Assembly: GCF_000218685.1 (NCBI RefSeq)
Contig: NW_006763302.1
Coordinates: forward strand, 1,222,868 to 1,286,867
DNA: 64,000 nt
Origin: Serpula lacrymans var. lacrymans S7.9
Lineage: Eukaryota; Basidiomycota; Agaricomycetes; Boletales; Serpulaceae
Direction: 5' to 3'
Positions 10,687-22,926 of the stretch are shown one piece after another. The number at the start of each line of letters is the position of its first letter. Position 1 is the first letter of the stretch. Both the position numbers and the translations under genes were made by a program. The notes under the pieces were generated by a model that saw nothing but the letters and a program-made list of their open reading frames with translations, did not search any database and was not told the origin of the DNA.

Positions 10687-12522
10687 TGTCGATGATGAAA
10701 ACTGTTGTTAGAAAACCACACACAAAAACAAACTAACAAACAATCCTCCCAGATTCCACGGAACTTGTTTATGGGCTTTGCCTCCTAGAACAGTGGGTGC
10801 TCTGGTTGTTCGTGGGGTGGTATGTATGAAGGTCCTTCAAAGTAAAACCCAGAGATGTATGGGTGTGGGTTTTAAGGAGGAGGGATAGTTGAATTTATAG
10901 AAGATGGGGGCTTAATGACGAGTATAGATGAGCACTACCTTGCTAATTGTAGCACAAAGTAGGTTTGAGAATGACAAAGATGACAAGGTGACAAGGTTCC
11001 CAGTGATAGCAGGCTCCTGACGCACAAACTGTAGTGCTCAGAAGGACTCTAATCAAAAGGGATGACAGTGACTTTCAAAAATGACGAGTGACGATGACAG
11101 CAGATAGGAGTGGTAACAGTGGGAAGTATTGTGACCACACTGGATCACAAGTAGCAGAGTAGTGAACTTGAGATTTAGAGAAGAAGTCTGGAATTGAGTT
11201 CTTTGTTGTTTTTACAAGGTAAAATACAGGAGTTTATATAGTGAAAGAAAGGTAGGCTATGCACAGTATAGCTGCGCAAAAAGAATGAGAAAAAACATGA
11301 AGGAAGGAATGTACGCTGACAAATCCTGCGTAGTTGCTACAGGATAAGATCATCAAAATAAGGGAAAGAAAGGGATAGAACAATGAATGCTGTGAGTAAT
11401 GTCACAGGTTTGTACAGCCATAAAATAAAGTCCAATAGCAAAAAGAGAGCAGGAAAATCATGATGTCATGGGAAGATGCAGTAAAAAAAGGCAAGGCAAA
11501 ACACTATCAGTATCAACACAGTTCCTTTATTGTCAGTCAGGCATTTGTAAATGAATGTTCTGCTGAAAAAAAAGAAACTGGAGCCACCGGTCCACCACCT
11601 AGTCCAAATCCAACAGTTCCATGGCCTTACCAATGGACTGGTTGTGTTGGACCACCTGATCAAACGAGGGAGGGAGAGGAGTAGTTCCAATTTGGAACAA
11701 GTGAGTCCCAGGCAGCGTGTGGTAGGTGTAGCTGTAGCAAAGACAATGGACAAAAGATAAGTGTACCCAAGTGAATGGGATAGCGATGAACATGGGCGGC
11801 GCAAGGGGATAAACCTTCTCCAGCTCAAAAACTACCCACCCACGCTCCAACCAGGCAAGACGAGCGACCAATGTTTTGATAGTATATGATGGCAGATTGA
11901 CGTCATGAAGATGGACCTGTTGCCCTATTTGGACCGGCTGCCGGGGCTTTGCTGATATCAGCAGTGGCACGTGGTAGTCAACGGATTGGATATCAGCAGT
12001 GGCATGTGGTAGTCAACGGATTGGATATCAGCAGCGGCACGTGGTAGTCAATGGATCGGCAACGGAAGTGGATAGGAAGTGGTGACATCAGAAATGGTGG
12101 GGGTGCAAATAATATGAGCAGGAGGAGGGTGGAGGTGACGAAAAAGTGGATTAGAATGGGGATCCAGAAACAACCGTCGGGTGAGAATAAAAAGGAGAGG
12201 AAGGGGCCCATGGTGGGGCTAGGCAAAGGAAGGGGAGTAAGGGAAACAACAAAAGCGAGGGCGCAATGAAATGTGTAGCCAGTGGTGACGTGAAAATTTG
12301 CCGAAATGCCGAAACACGGAAAGTACCGGATGGAAAAGCAAAGGTGAACGTGACTGGATTGCCTAATAGAGGTGGTGCTGATCAGCCACAAGTTCGAAAC
12401 AGGCAATATTAATTACTATTCCACGTGGCACTGTGCCTGTGTGGCGCAAAGGCGAGTCTTTTCGAATATTCGCTTTGTTATTGACACCTGTCCATGCTAC
12501 CAATCAATTTTGGTGCATGACA
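10687..12522 (-). mobile_element. Long TG...CA repeat (putative solo LTR family L), copy A
   Basis: About 1,836 bp. Read on the minus strand it starts TGTCATGCACCAA and ends CATCATCGACA. It matches the 1,880-bp copy at 37389-39268, where a 4-bp duplication defines both ends. Features in sense order: a hydrophobic ORF region, a CAATAAAGGAAC polyadenylation-like motif, a TATATAAAC promoter-like box and a ~500-bp tail. This layout fits an LTR. A 35-bp unit (CCACGTGCC...GATATC) is present three times, as at 37389-39268, and breaks the ORF. The copy separates a copia gag fragment from a copia LTR end, with no matching target duplication. Confidence 0.7.
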
Positions 12523-12950
12523 TCGGAGAGGTGTGAATCAATTGTCCGGATTTTTGCAATGTGGTCCTGGATAGGTAATGTCCCATCCAAGGACAATTTG
12601 GTGAGTTGTTGGAATGAATAGAAGGCCGAGGCAATATTGGATGTTTGATGGAGTGAGACAAGTTTATCAAATAACTCCTTGGAGCTGGTGAGGTCTCCAG
12701 TCCTCATTAGGAGGGCATCAGAGATGTGGTCCTGGATGATTCCATGTGCCTTCTCATCCTTAAGTATCCAGGTGATCTCAGGATCCTCCGAGGAGGTAGG
12801 TTTTCCTGGTGAGGGCTTAAGCTCCTCTCCAGTAACAACCTGGAGAACATTTTCCCGACATAGCTTTGAGATGATCCGGAGTTTCCATATCTGAAAATTG
12901 TTGGGTCCAGTGAGAACTGGACATGCGGATGTATCGCGTGCTGTGGTCAT
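12523..12950 (-). pseudogene. Copia gag fragment
   Basis: From an ATG near 12950 the fragment encodes about 140 residues (PVLTGPNNFQIWKLRI, then an LVSLHQTSN segment and HIAKIRTIDSHLS). This is the N-terminal half of a Ty1/copia Gag of the UBN2 type, which assembles into virus-like particles. It is about 95% like the copy starting at 45170. It stops at 12523, where the long TG...CA repeat begins. The rest of gag and pol is missing. Confidence 0.82.
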
Positions 12951-13000
12951 GGTTCCGAGGTTGCCGTTTCAAATAAGAATTATTTCCTGCGTAGCTTTTG

Positions 13001-13018
13001 TGCACCAGGGCTCATAAC
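13001..13018 (-). promoter_or_regulatory. Copia primer-binding site (initiator tRNA-Met type)
   Basis: TGCACCAGGGCTCATAAC on the plus strand reads like the anticodon arm of initiator tRNA-Met (CAGGGCTCATAACCCTG). The minus-strand element sense is therefore complementary to it, as in copia-type elements that prime with a half-tRNA. Confidence 0.65.
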
Positions 13019-13019
13019 C

Positions 13020-13235
13020 TAATAAACCTAAGTGAAACTCAGCTGCTGCCCGAGAGGCTATAGAAACGACTGAGGTATTCCTATACTAAACCCCCTACTA
13101 CTTATAGTAGGAGGTGCTACTCACTACAGTATAATGACTCCTAGGAGTACAATTGTGCTCCTAGGAGAACAATGGTTACTCCATGGAGTGGTGGCTATGC
13201 TCCATGGAGAACAATGGCTGCTTCGGCAGAGACCA
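13020..13235 (-). mobile_element. Copia 5' LTR (minus orientation)
   Basis: About 216 bp, shared with 44904-45100 and 54728-54914. It has a TGGTCTCTGC-like start, an internal CCATGGAG/CTCCTAGGAG palindrome-rich part, AGTAGGGGGTTTAGTATA (reverse complement here) and a TTTCACTTAG...TTTATTA end just before the primer-binding site. Exact ends are uncertain because no target duplication was found. Confidence 0.65.
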
Positions 13236-13329
13236 GGTTTATCTGGTTTTGTCATAAATATGTGAGTGTTTCTACTGACTACAAGTTGCTAGTATTTCAC
13301 GTTTCTTATCTTACTTTGCGCACGCTCGT

Positions 13330-13786
13330 GGGAAGAGGAACACGGTGTTCGCACTGGAGCTCGCAAGACGGTATACTAATGAAGGAATCGTTTCTATCTC
13401 TTTAAACCCGGGCAACATACGATCGGATCTAACTCGCTACATCCCTCGCGTCGGCCAATCATACTGGTACGTCTTCTCTGTCAATAATTTCTTGATACGC
13501 AACTCTTTCTCTGAAACTGTTATAATCTAGAACGCCACCATTTTATACAGTGTCCAACATGGTGCTCTCACTCAGCTGTACGCAGGGACGACGGCTGAAG
13601 GCGCAGAGCTCAATGGCAAGGTAATTTTTCCCTCTCGTGGCCAATCATTTATTTACCTGTTAATGATTATATACCGTGTACTGCCAGTACCTGATTCCCT
13701 GGGCTAGAGTTGGCACGCCGCTAGCGGGCACGCAGGACCCAGAGCTTGGAAGGGCGCTATGGAGTTGGCTCGAAGAGCAGGTTTAG
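13330..13786 (+). pseudogene. C-terminal exons of a short-chain dehydrogenase/reductase
   Basis: Three exons with plausible GT-AG introns encode [22 protein letters not shown], then an [19 protein letters not shown] exon, then YLIPWARVGTPLAGTQDPEL to a TAG at 13784-13786. These match exons 6-8 of the intact gene at 14545-15967. Exons with the glycine motif and the Ser-Tyr-Lys active site are absent, so no active enzyme is possible. Splice sites are still good, which suggests a recent break. Confidence 0.85.
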
Positions 13787-14544
13787 CACTTTTATAGTGA
13801 TGATACACCTGTCAATGCCGAATTACTATGACGTGCGTGAAGCTCGTGACGTGTGACCCATGTGACAGCCTTGCAGAAATGTTCGGGTTCGATTCGTCAA
13901 CGTTTCATGACTGCTTCGGCCTCGGGCACGTCGATGAGGCTCACCGATAGCCGCATCTCCAAAGTCCTTTGTGTTGCATGCAGTGGATCTCAAAGCCACA
14001 TGGTTCACCTTCGAATCCGCTTTGAAGGTTTGTCACCATCCGCAATAGAACATGGTTTCCTGCAGAATTCGAGCCAGTGGATATAGAACCATTTGTCACT
14101 ATCTTAGGTTCGTTGGAATCAACCTTCTTGTGACTGACAGGAGATAGGTAATGACAAACCTCAGGTCGAAATTGCAGAGTACTTTTCCTTTGGATCGCCC
14201 TTCAGTAGTCATTGATACGACTCGGATCTTCCGTAATACCAGCGCGACCTTGCGAATCATACTGAGTAAATCAAGAAGCAGCGTCGCCGTTATGGCGCGT
14301 CATTTCCCGGCTGTGATTCTTAGAACACTAGAAAACCATGAAGCATTCCCAAGCTTCACTACGAAACTTAAATCCTCGACCTCACGCACAGGCCAGTCAG
14401 CTAAATATAGCACACTTTCCCAAGTCATACACACAGAAGTCCTTATTTGCGTGTCGCGCTGCTCAACACGCCAATCTTCCCTGATAGCATTCCACGATCA
14501 AAGACAAATCATTGATAGTAATCATTATAATATCAAAGTGACAA
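13787..14544. other. Intergenic: no gene seen
   Basis: Open stretches occur on both strands but none shows family features. The last ~150 bases are the likely promoter region of the SDR gene. Confidence 0.5.
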
Positions 14545-15967
14545 ATGGGCGCAGCATTATCTTGGGCTAGAGAGGTTGTACCTCCCAAATCTAAATTCTC
14601 TGTCAATAACATACCGGATCTGGCTGGGGAGGTAATCATTGTCACTGGCGCTAACACGGGAATCGGAAAAGAGACCGCCTTGGTGAGCGTTCATTAAAGC
14701 GCCTTCCTCTTCCTTCTCCTATCCAGGCCTTGAAATGGGAATGGTACGATCACATACATGTGCTAACGACCATAATACAGGCTCTTTTATCACACAATGC
14801 AAAAGTCTATATCGCAGCCAGAAACCAGCCTCAATCGGAGGAAACTATCCGTGAATTGAAGGACAAGACAGGAAACGAGGCAATCTTCCTCAAGCTCGAT
14901 CTCGCCAATCTCAAATCTGTCAAAGTGGCCGCTGAGGAGTTTCTCAGGTATTACTCACTCAACTCCCCAGGTCACGACTGGCCCACTAACGCTAACGAAC
15001 TCACCTTTTCATCCGGATAGCAAAGAGACGCAGCTCCATGTTCTCATTAATAACGCGTAAGTCCCAGATCCGAGAAAAAGGTCCTATGCAAATCCTTTCA
15101 CTGATATTGACTCGGCTAGTGGCGTGATGTTCCCTCCAAAGGACCTCTTAACCACGGATGGCTACGATCTTCAATTTGGTACCAACGTTCTTGGTAGAAG
15201 CCCCTTTTTTTCTTCGTTTCATACAGACAGTAATAGTCTACGTTGTTCCACAGGCCATCATTACTTCACGAAACTTCTCCTCCCAACCCTAATCTCAACA
15301 GCCCAAACCTCCCCAGACGGCAAAGCACGCGTGGTCACCGTCGCCTCATCTGCGCATCTCTTCGGTAGCCTCGATTTTGCCACATTCAAAGATGGACCAG
15401 TTCGGAAGAAAATGAGCCCCCAGTCATTATATGGTCAAAGCAAATACGTGAGGCCTCTTCAAACTTGCCATATTGTCGTTAATCCGGCGTGACCTTTCGT
15501 CTGACTGGTGATATAGGGAAACATTGTTTCTGCTCTAGAACTCGCAAAGCGCTATGGTAACCAAGGCATCGTGTCTATTGCCTTGAACCCAGGAAACATC
15601 CGTTCCGACCTCCAACGGTACGTACCAGATTTTGCTCGAAAAATAATGGTGCGTGTCATAAAAAAGATTTTATCTGGTATGCGACTTCTCACTCTGATCG
15701 TTCACAGAATGCGGTACTCTTGTTTGACACCCCACAAGGCGCTCTCACGCAATTATATGCGGGGACTGCACCTGAGGCCGCCGGACTCAACGGCAAGGTA
15801 ACTTTCTGTCTCTTCAAGCTCGCTCTGCCCTTGTTGATGTTGCTGCGTCTGATTTCCAGTACCTTGTCCCCTGGGCACGACCTGGGATCCCTCGGCAGGG
15901 TACACAGGACCCGAAGCTCGGCCAGGCACTGTGGGAGTGGTTGGAAATGCAGGTCAAAGACGTGTGA
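14545..15967 (+). CDS. Short-chain dehydrogenase/reductase (retinol dehydrogenase/WW-oxidoreductase-like)
   Basis: Eight exons (14545-14682, 14781-14947, 15021-15056, 15120-15193, 15254-15447, 15517-15648, 15708-15797, 15860-15967) join in frame to 312 aa. The glycine-rich [12 protein letters not shown] near residues 33-44 binds NAD(P). NNAG, TVASSAH (catalytic Ser) and YGQSK (Tyr/Lys) complete the classical SDR active site, and [10 protein letters not shown] follows as expected. The substrate cannot be read from sequence; fungal members often act on lipophilic alcohols or ketones. Intron 1 contains an in-frame-looking segment, so an alternative first junction is possible. Broken paralogues lie at 7070-7393 and 13330-13786. 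Confidence 0.9.
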
Positions 15968-16383
15968 ATCACGTTGCTATAGGACAGTTGCTGTATTTCC
16001 TTCACTTTATGCCATGCAACTTTCCGAATCCTGAACTTAAATCTGTCATCACTACTGTATTTCCCCTGTTTAAACCATTCGTTCGATGCTACTTATTCCA
16101 TCTGAGTCGTCCACTATATCCACACTGATCGGTGTGAGTAATCTCTAAATAATCAGCTTTCAAGAATAGTGTGACTGCAACACATAGTCCTTTTTTCTTC
16201 TGCATCTGCGACAAGAAAGCAATGTTTTATATCTACGTCCTTTATCAGTTCCGGTAGCGCTGGTAGCGCTGGAAAGTCATACTTCTTCATGTTCGTCGGA
16301 AGAAGAAAAAGACCCGAGGGGTATAAATCGCTTTGCGGTTGCACGAGAATGATGGAACTAAAAAAATATTAAAGAGGCTCAAG
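15968..16383. other. Intergenic between convergent genes
   Basis: The 3' regions of the SDR gene (plus) and of the following minus-strand gene. No further exon was recognised. Confidence 0.55.
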
Positions 16384-18684
16384 TTAGCGGTGCCCCGAGC
16401 CAATGTGAATTAGTGCATTGCTCTTGTTTTGTCGACAAGACCGCCAGCCATCTTTGGAGGAGAACGTTGAAATACATACGAAGGACATGTGCGCTTGCCT
16501 ATCTCGCAAACTTATTGGTTTCAATGACGACGACGCCATCGAACCATAACCAACGTCCGAAGACGGAAAGGCACAATTTGCGCTGTAAACTGATGCCAGC
16601 TGCTTCGAGTGGTTGCCACGAGATATATCGCTGACTTTTGTAGAGGGCTCGGCAGTGTTTGAGTTCGATGTTTTCGAAAAATGATATCCAGCATCATGTC
16701 TAGTATGTGGGATACCCGGGCCCATAAGCCACTTATCTTTGTGGCTCAAAACGTCATCATCTCTAGAAGTGGTTTTTGATTCGACTTGTGACAATTGGGC
16801 TGGCTTTTTGTGCATTTGAATAGGGCTCGACGAAGGGACGGACGAAAGGGGGGACAGACTAGCGGGAATATCGTGACGGCTTGGAGTAGCATGAGAAACA
16901 TGTTGTTCATCGGGAGCATGTGCAGCTTGTGCAGCTAAGGAAGACATCGCCGATGATGACCTTAGGGTAGGAGCAAGGGATTCCAATTGGGATTCGGCCG
17001 GTACTTGTCGAGGAACTATGGGAGTTACTTGATTCTTACCTGACTCCCTATTGATAGGTCTTGGCCGTAGCTTTGCTCGTGTCCTGGCCTTAGATGATTC
17101 AGCTGACGGATCAAGTTGAATTGCATGGCCATGGGATCCATTTGCTTTGGCCGCGACAAGTTTCTTACGGCCAGGACCAGGGGCGGAGGTTATCATGATT
17201 TGAGTGGGAGCCTGAGAGTCGCGTTGTGGGTGATGATTGCCTGTTCCCGATAGCTCAGAATAACCCATGCGGAAGGGGCCACTAACAGGTTGTCGTATCT
17301 CAGACAGAAAAGGAGAAATTGGATGCGCACTGTGAATCATACCGCCAGAAGTAGTGATATTGGGGATAGAGAGGTTTCCTGCTTCGTCACTACTCAGGCT
17401 CACAATTTTCGGTGGCGATTGGCGGGGGGAAATTGGCAATATGGAAGGTGACCGAGGCGGAGAATCGATGCGCATCCTTTTGACCCTTTTCTTACTTCCT
17501 TTTGTATTGTAATTATGTGGAGAAAGATCAGGAAGAGGTCCATGATTGGAGAGTGTATCAACGTCCGCCACAGATGTGGCACGTTTTTTGGGGACCAGCG
17601 GACGTGACTCTGCGTGAGATGCCAATGGTGGAGAATGGCAATAAAGGCCTTGTAGGACTTCGACAGATTTGGTCTTCATATCATCGATAATTTTCGCTTG
17701 CATGATGTCCAGAGTCGACGGTATACTTGAGACACTATTCTTTATGACTTCAATAATATTCGTTTTCATCAGGTCCAAAGCTGTCGAGATACCAGATATA
17801 CTAGGATTTAGCGCGTCGATAATACTGGATTTAATCTGTTCTAAGTGAAATTGAGGTATGTCAGAGTTCATAGCATCCGATAACGAAGAGATTTTCGAAA
17901 TGTTAGTGTTCAGAGCGTCTACGATGCCGGACCTCGCTTGATCGATGTGGAGTGGAATAGCATGAAGAAGGGGTGGGACAGATAGAACACTAGTTATCAG
18001 TGCATTTTGCTGCTCTTGAATCATTTGGATTGTATGCGTCTGGGATTGCATCAGCTAGATGATCTCATGGTCAGAGCGCATTCGCCAAAGCTGAGGTATG
18101 GCATCAAACAGTACCGTTTGCAGCGCATCTGTGCGTTTTTCTAGTGCCTGGAATACAGCTTCGATCGATGTTTGTGACTTAAGCATAAGTTCTAGTTGTG
18201 CAGATTGAGCAGGTGCGCCTATACACTTCTGTAACACAGCCTGACATCTGTTCGCTGTCGAACGACCACGCAGGCAGTACGTTATCGACGCTTTGATTAG
18301 TATTTGTAAGAAATTTAGACCTGGCTAACAAGACTTACAGATGTCGAGCATCTCTCCCATGATTTTGTCTCGATCACCTTCGAACATTCTCTGTACGGTA
18401 ACCAGCTCTTTCCTAGCATCTTCGACACCACCAGTGAGTTTATCCACACGAGCTGAGAACTTTTCAAGGTTAAGTTGAGTATCATATAGTAACATGCGCA
18501 TAGATGCGCCTGCTTTGTCGAGCGGAGCTAATGGAGGAACAGGGATCGTTGTTTTCGCTGTCGTTGAGGTCGATTGAGACATTTCCTTGCCAAGAATGGC
18601 CCATAAAGCACTTGAAGAGGAAGAAAATACTGGCCGCTTCTTTGAAGTAGCATTTTCTGCCGATGGTCCAGGTAAAGTACTCAT
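16384..18684 (-). CDS. Unrecognised Ser/Pro-rich protein with helical repeat region
   Basis: Three exons (18339-18684, 18115-18254, 16384-18054) join in frame to about 718 aa. The ATG at 18684 was chosen because the residues after it are typical of a disordered N terminus; an upstream in-frame extension exists. A 60-nt intron (18055-18114, donor GTACTG, acceptor CTAG) is needed to skip an in-frame TAG. Residues ~160-270 contain three or four imperfect repeats of the type IVDALNxxISxIS / SSIPSTLDIMQ, probably coiled coil. The following ~400 residues are low-complexity Ser/Pro/Arg with basic patches (KKRVKRMR) suggesting nuclear localisation. No catalytic domain is visible. I do not recognise a family. 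Confidence 0.65.
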
Positions 18685-18995
18685 GGCTGTAAGGATTAGC
18701 CCTGTAGAAATAGGGAACATGAGGGAAACCAACGCGATGACATCACGTGCGATGAGCAGGTCATTCACGTGCGAGAAAGACAAAACTCCAGTTGATTTGC
18801 AGAGAACAGGATAACATTGTAAATGCGACATATTGGTTTATGTGGTGAGCTATAGTACACATTAGTATCGTGAGTCCATTTCCGAGTGCACCTAGTGTAA
18901 CATGGCGAAAGTACACTCAACGGGAGAGTGGGGATGCAAGAGAAGGTGAGCGTAACTTGAGACAGTCGATGATCTTGAAACGTTAAGTAACTAGT
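18685..18995. other. Intergenic: upstream of the unknown gene, downstream of dsc1
   Basis: No exon was recognised. It probably holds the promoter of the minus-strand gene at 16384-18684 and the 3' end of dsc1. Confidence 0.5.
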
Positions 18996-21974
18996 TCATA
19001 GAGGAGGTAGAGGACGTCGGCATTGTGGGCAGATATTCTGTAAGTAACCACGTGAGTTTCCTGCGTATATTAATAGAACGTGTTTAATGACCTTAATAGC
19101 AAGCCACTAAAAGGAAAAAAATTAGTAAATGTCTCTAACAACGGAATGGGACTATTCGTACCTTTTCGAGACATTCAGTATGCTTTTGAAGATCATTGTC
19201 AAAAGAATTATTAAAGGTGTATGTCGGAATTAAGATCATACTAGCACTCACGAATAGATGGCTACACGGCGCAAGACTGTAGTTTCTGCGTGCACTAACT
19301 TTGTGTAACAACCCTCCAGCAACTTGCTGGCGTTGTCGTGGATCTTCAGCATAGATAACTTCCATGCAGATGGCACAATCTCCCAACGAAGAGTCGGGCG
19401 ACTCTGGGTCAGAAACACCAGAAGATGGAATCGGTGGGTGATAATCGTACATCTTCGTACTGGTGAACTACAGGTGAGAGTAGATGAGATACCGATCTGA
19501 TACGACGATATAACATGGACGTACCCGCTTTGGAAGGAAGAATGTAGGTCCAAGTTGCTCTTGCAGTATCAAAACGATGGCTTGCATTAGTATGAAAACT
19601 GCAAGGATGTATATCCATGCTGGATATATTAAGAGTCGACGAAGAAAATTATTAGTGACAAACACCAGCAGGTATAGATAGTCTGACTTACGTCGACGAT
19701 CCACATCGAGAACATTCTTGGGACAAGGAAGGAGATCTGCAAAATGGAGTCAGCCACGGGAATGTAAAACCAGGTAGAATAGACGTACACAACGCAAAAT
19801 AAAGTCTGCAAATTGTGGTACCCACTAAGTACTCCTTGCTTAATGCGCTACTCCTGCTCCGTCTAACGGACCGCACGATTTGTGGCAACCAGAACGACGA
19901 GTACATAGTACCGACGAAAAACAGTGCCAATGAAGGTGTAACGATGACGCGAACGACGAAAGTGAGGAAGAAAAACATCCCTAACCCTAAGAGAGGTCTC
20001 GTCAGCTATAAATACCAGAACACACGATACGGCCTACAGATGCGAGCCTGGGGATCAGAACGCAGATGTTGCATGAAGAGGCGGAAGAAGCTCGGTTCAG
20101 AAGGAACGGAAGGAGTGGGAGGGGCTGCTTGTGGTGCCTGCGTAGGTAAACTAGAATCCTCCTGAGGTGAAGGTGGAGTTTGACGAATGGGAGAAGGAGC
20201 TGGTACGACATCTTCTGGGGCTTGTACTTGATTGATGAGAATGGAGAATTGCTGTAAACCGACGGAAATTTTAATCAAGGCCTAGGGCGCTGCTGCTATT
20301 AGGATTACGCTCACCGCTTCATAAGCGAACAGCATGCAAGCTAAGAACGCAGGGGCAACAAGTGAAAGCGATGGCCGCCCATCAGCGAGAATGGCAAATG
20401 TAATATGTCCTGCAAACGAAACGGCGTCCACTATGGCTTGGGTAAGGAATGACCAGCGAGATAAACGAGAAATGCCAGCGGGCGTTCGGCTGCGGTCCAT
20501 CTGACGAGAAAGAAGAACGAGAAGAACGAAGTAGGCGAGTGCTGCCGTCCCGGCATCTGGTTAAAGATAAGAGGAATGATGAGCAACACAAACAAAAAAT
20601 AAGATGATGAACTGACAGGTTGTAACTTTGCGGAAAAAAGTGCGAGACCTATTGATTGCAATGTCAGATCTATAAGGAATGCTCTACATGTGTGCTCCTA
20701 CCTCAAACCCTCAGTGTTGTTGATATGGTAAAGAATGCCACATTCCTTGCTCAGTAGTACACCGTTAAGAGTTAACTTGGGAGACTTGACAGTCCATTTT
20801 CCAGTGGGTCTCTGTAGTTCTTCTTCCAGCTCATCCATGAGCTGCTCCGGAACTTGAGATGGCTCTATCTGAGAATATAGGGTGAATCCGCATTTTGATT
20901 TGCCGCTGTTGTCTGTAGAGAGATTAGCAAGATAGCTCCCTCAGGGACTAAGAATGATTGACATACCATCGTTGTTGCTGTCTTGGTCTATGATACCTTG
21001 ATCGATCATAGTCTTTAGCTTGTTGATCCTTGAAGCAATTTCAGGTTCTACAGCGTGTGCTGTGGCGTTTTGGTAGCCCTCGGGTACTATGGATGGCAGT
21101 AGTCGTATATCTATGTTTCGGCTGAACATCAACATGTGAGTACGACGAACTCTGGTAAATAAGAGATATTACCCGATTGGCTCTGCAAACCCATAGATAG
21201 AACCGTTTCCTATGATATGGACGCCTTCGAAATCAAGTCTCATATCATCTACATTTTTAGGATCAACGAGATCAATTCTGCCCTAAATGTGATGTTTGAT
21301 GTGTTGGTGAACAAACAGATACGAAATATCGAGTTGACATACATGAATCATCGCTATTCTCGCTGATGCGTTATTCGCCGCAGTGACTTCCACAGGGGTG
21401 CGAGCCATCAAACTCCAAGGAATCTTTTCTGAACCGGACCAATTCCATGGCCCTATTTTCTGTAGTGCTTCAGTCATATTAGGATCAGCCATGTAGGTCC
21501 GGACCAGGGACGCCCATGCGAGGTCTGAGGTATTGGGATGAGAGAGGCTGGGAAGAGTGACGTTGTGGTAGTTTACATCCCCGCGAATAAAACCTGTCAC
21601 ATTGGGGAAATACGACGAATGCGATGGGTCGAGTTGCGAGCCAAATGTCATGAAAGACTGTAGCAGGGGAGCCACAGATGAGTTTGGTGCTGGCTACCTT
21701 TGGACTCAGACATTGTTCTACACAACTCAAAAATAGCACGCACCAGAGTAAAATTTGACTCCGTCCCATTCATCCACGCAGTAAAATTGGACATTTGGTA
21801 GTTCAATGACTGGAGTGCATCCTGATAATGGTTCCGTGCGAGAAACTCGTCTCCGCTGTGATTGGTGAGCATGAAAAGCATGAATATTATGAAAAGAAAA
21901 GAGGGAACAGAGCTCCTTTGGTTTTGTATCCGTACGGCTTCTGGAGGATTGACGGTTCCTTCATTGCGGTCCAT
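18996..21974 (-). CDS. dsc1: Transmembrane RING E3 ubiquitin ligase, Dsc1/Tul1 family
   Basis: Multi-exon gene from the ATG at 21974 to a TGA at 18996-18998. After a signal-anchor-like segment (FLFIIFMLFMLTNHSGDEFLAR) comes a luminal part with several N-glycosylation sites (NFTAWMNGTESNFT), as in Tul1/Dsc1. Several membrane helices follow (20.7-19.6 kb), with a proline-rich loop near 20.1-20.2 kb. The C terminus is a RING: CAIC...APCSHLF, HTECLEKW, then CPQCRRPLPPL at the very end. A 15-nt micro-exon (WLAIK, between introns near 19.1 kb) is needed to complete it. In yeasts this ligase is the catalytic subunit of the Golgi/endosome Dsc complex, which handles SREBP activation or membrane-protein quality control. 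The gene is divergent with nnf1, with 117 bp between start codons. Confidence 0.9.
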
Positions 21975-22091
21975 AGCGTGCACCGTGCAAGTCACGATGT
22001 AACTTGACACAAACGCTCAGCCACAGCCTAGTATGTGTGGGGAAATCTCTCCAGCTCGCGTTCGAAACTCCGCAACGCGTCGAGCTCAACG
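21975..22091. promoter_or_regulatory. Short divergent promoter between dsc1 and nnf1
   Basis: The 117 bp between the two outward-facing start codons must hold both promoters. No TATA box is evident. If nnf1 instead starts at the upstream ATG at 22035 the gap is only 60 bp, which favours the downstream start. Confidence 0.55.
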
Positions 22092-22926
22092 ATGGCAACG
22101 ACATCGGCGTCGGACAGTAAACGGTGGACACATTTCCACTCGGCATTACAGCTCGCCATTCAACGTTCTGCACGCAAATGGACGTATGTTTACATATATC
22201 CTCGTTGCCACATTTACCAGATGAATTTGACGATATGATGAAACAGCTATGAAGACTTTACCGAATGTTTTTCTCTATGGTGCAAAGAAGAACCAAATGG
22301 CGCGTCTGCTGTGTTTAATGCTGTCTCAAGGCATATGGAATCTACAATATCTGTACGTGTCTTGGTCTATAACTTGTCAGGGTACACTGCTCATAGCGAG
22401 GATTAAAGAACAGTTGTGAAGACCTATTCAAAGAGTATAATGTTAGGGAGAGTATCAACATATTGCATGCTGTCGTTACAGAAGCTCGTGCACGAAAGCA
22501 GCGCGGAGAACTATCGGGGAAAGACGTTTGGAAAGAGGATTTACAACCTCGAGTTGCTGCTCGTGCTCATGTGGTGCCTATTCTAGAAGGGGAGGTCGAT
22601 CGCCTGAAAGCAACATTGAAAGCTGTACGACATATTTTTTCTGCTCATTCTCATACTCACAGTATATGTTTTATGTTAGCTCGAAGAAGAAAATCTGAAA
22701 CTGCAAGCTCAATTTCGAGAGAATGTCAGGAAACAGGAAGAAACAGATGCGAAGACGACCGAGCTTCTAGATATTCTCGACGATGTATGTTCCATTGTCG
22801 TTCTTCCGTTTTCCAAGCTCACTTGAGTCATAGATCTACCACAAGTGGAATAAACTTCCCCACGAAGATATGGAATTGTGGACACTCCAGACTGCTGAAT
22901 CATTAGGCTCGACACGGCCACCATGA
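22092..22926 (+). CDS. nnf1: Kinetochore MIND/Mis12-complex subunit Nnf1
   Basis: Start ATG at 22092 (MATTSASDSKRW); another in-frame ATG lies at 22035. Exons encode RWTHFHSALQLAIQRSARKW, then YEDFTECFSLW, NAVSRHMEST, CEDLFKEYNVRESINILHAV, TEARARKQRGE, a coiled coil (EEENLKLQAQFRENVRKQEE; ELLDILDD) and a last exon WNKLPHEDMELWTLQTAES ending at the TGA at 22924-22926. The order and the DLFKEYN/ARARK blocks are those of fungal Nnf1 (PMF1 in animals), which links inner and outer kinetochore during mitosis. The acceptor of exon 3 could be the TAG or the AAG near 22400-22415. Both keep frame. Confidence 0.88.

Noticed and set aside
18055..18237. Separate small gene of 60 codons
   Set aside because: It joins in frame to both neighbours through good or acceptable splice sites, so it is better read as exon 2 of the 718-aa gene.
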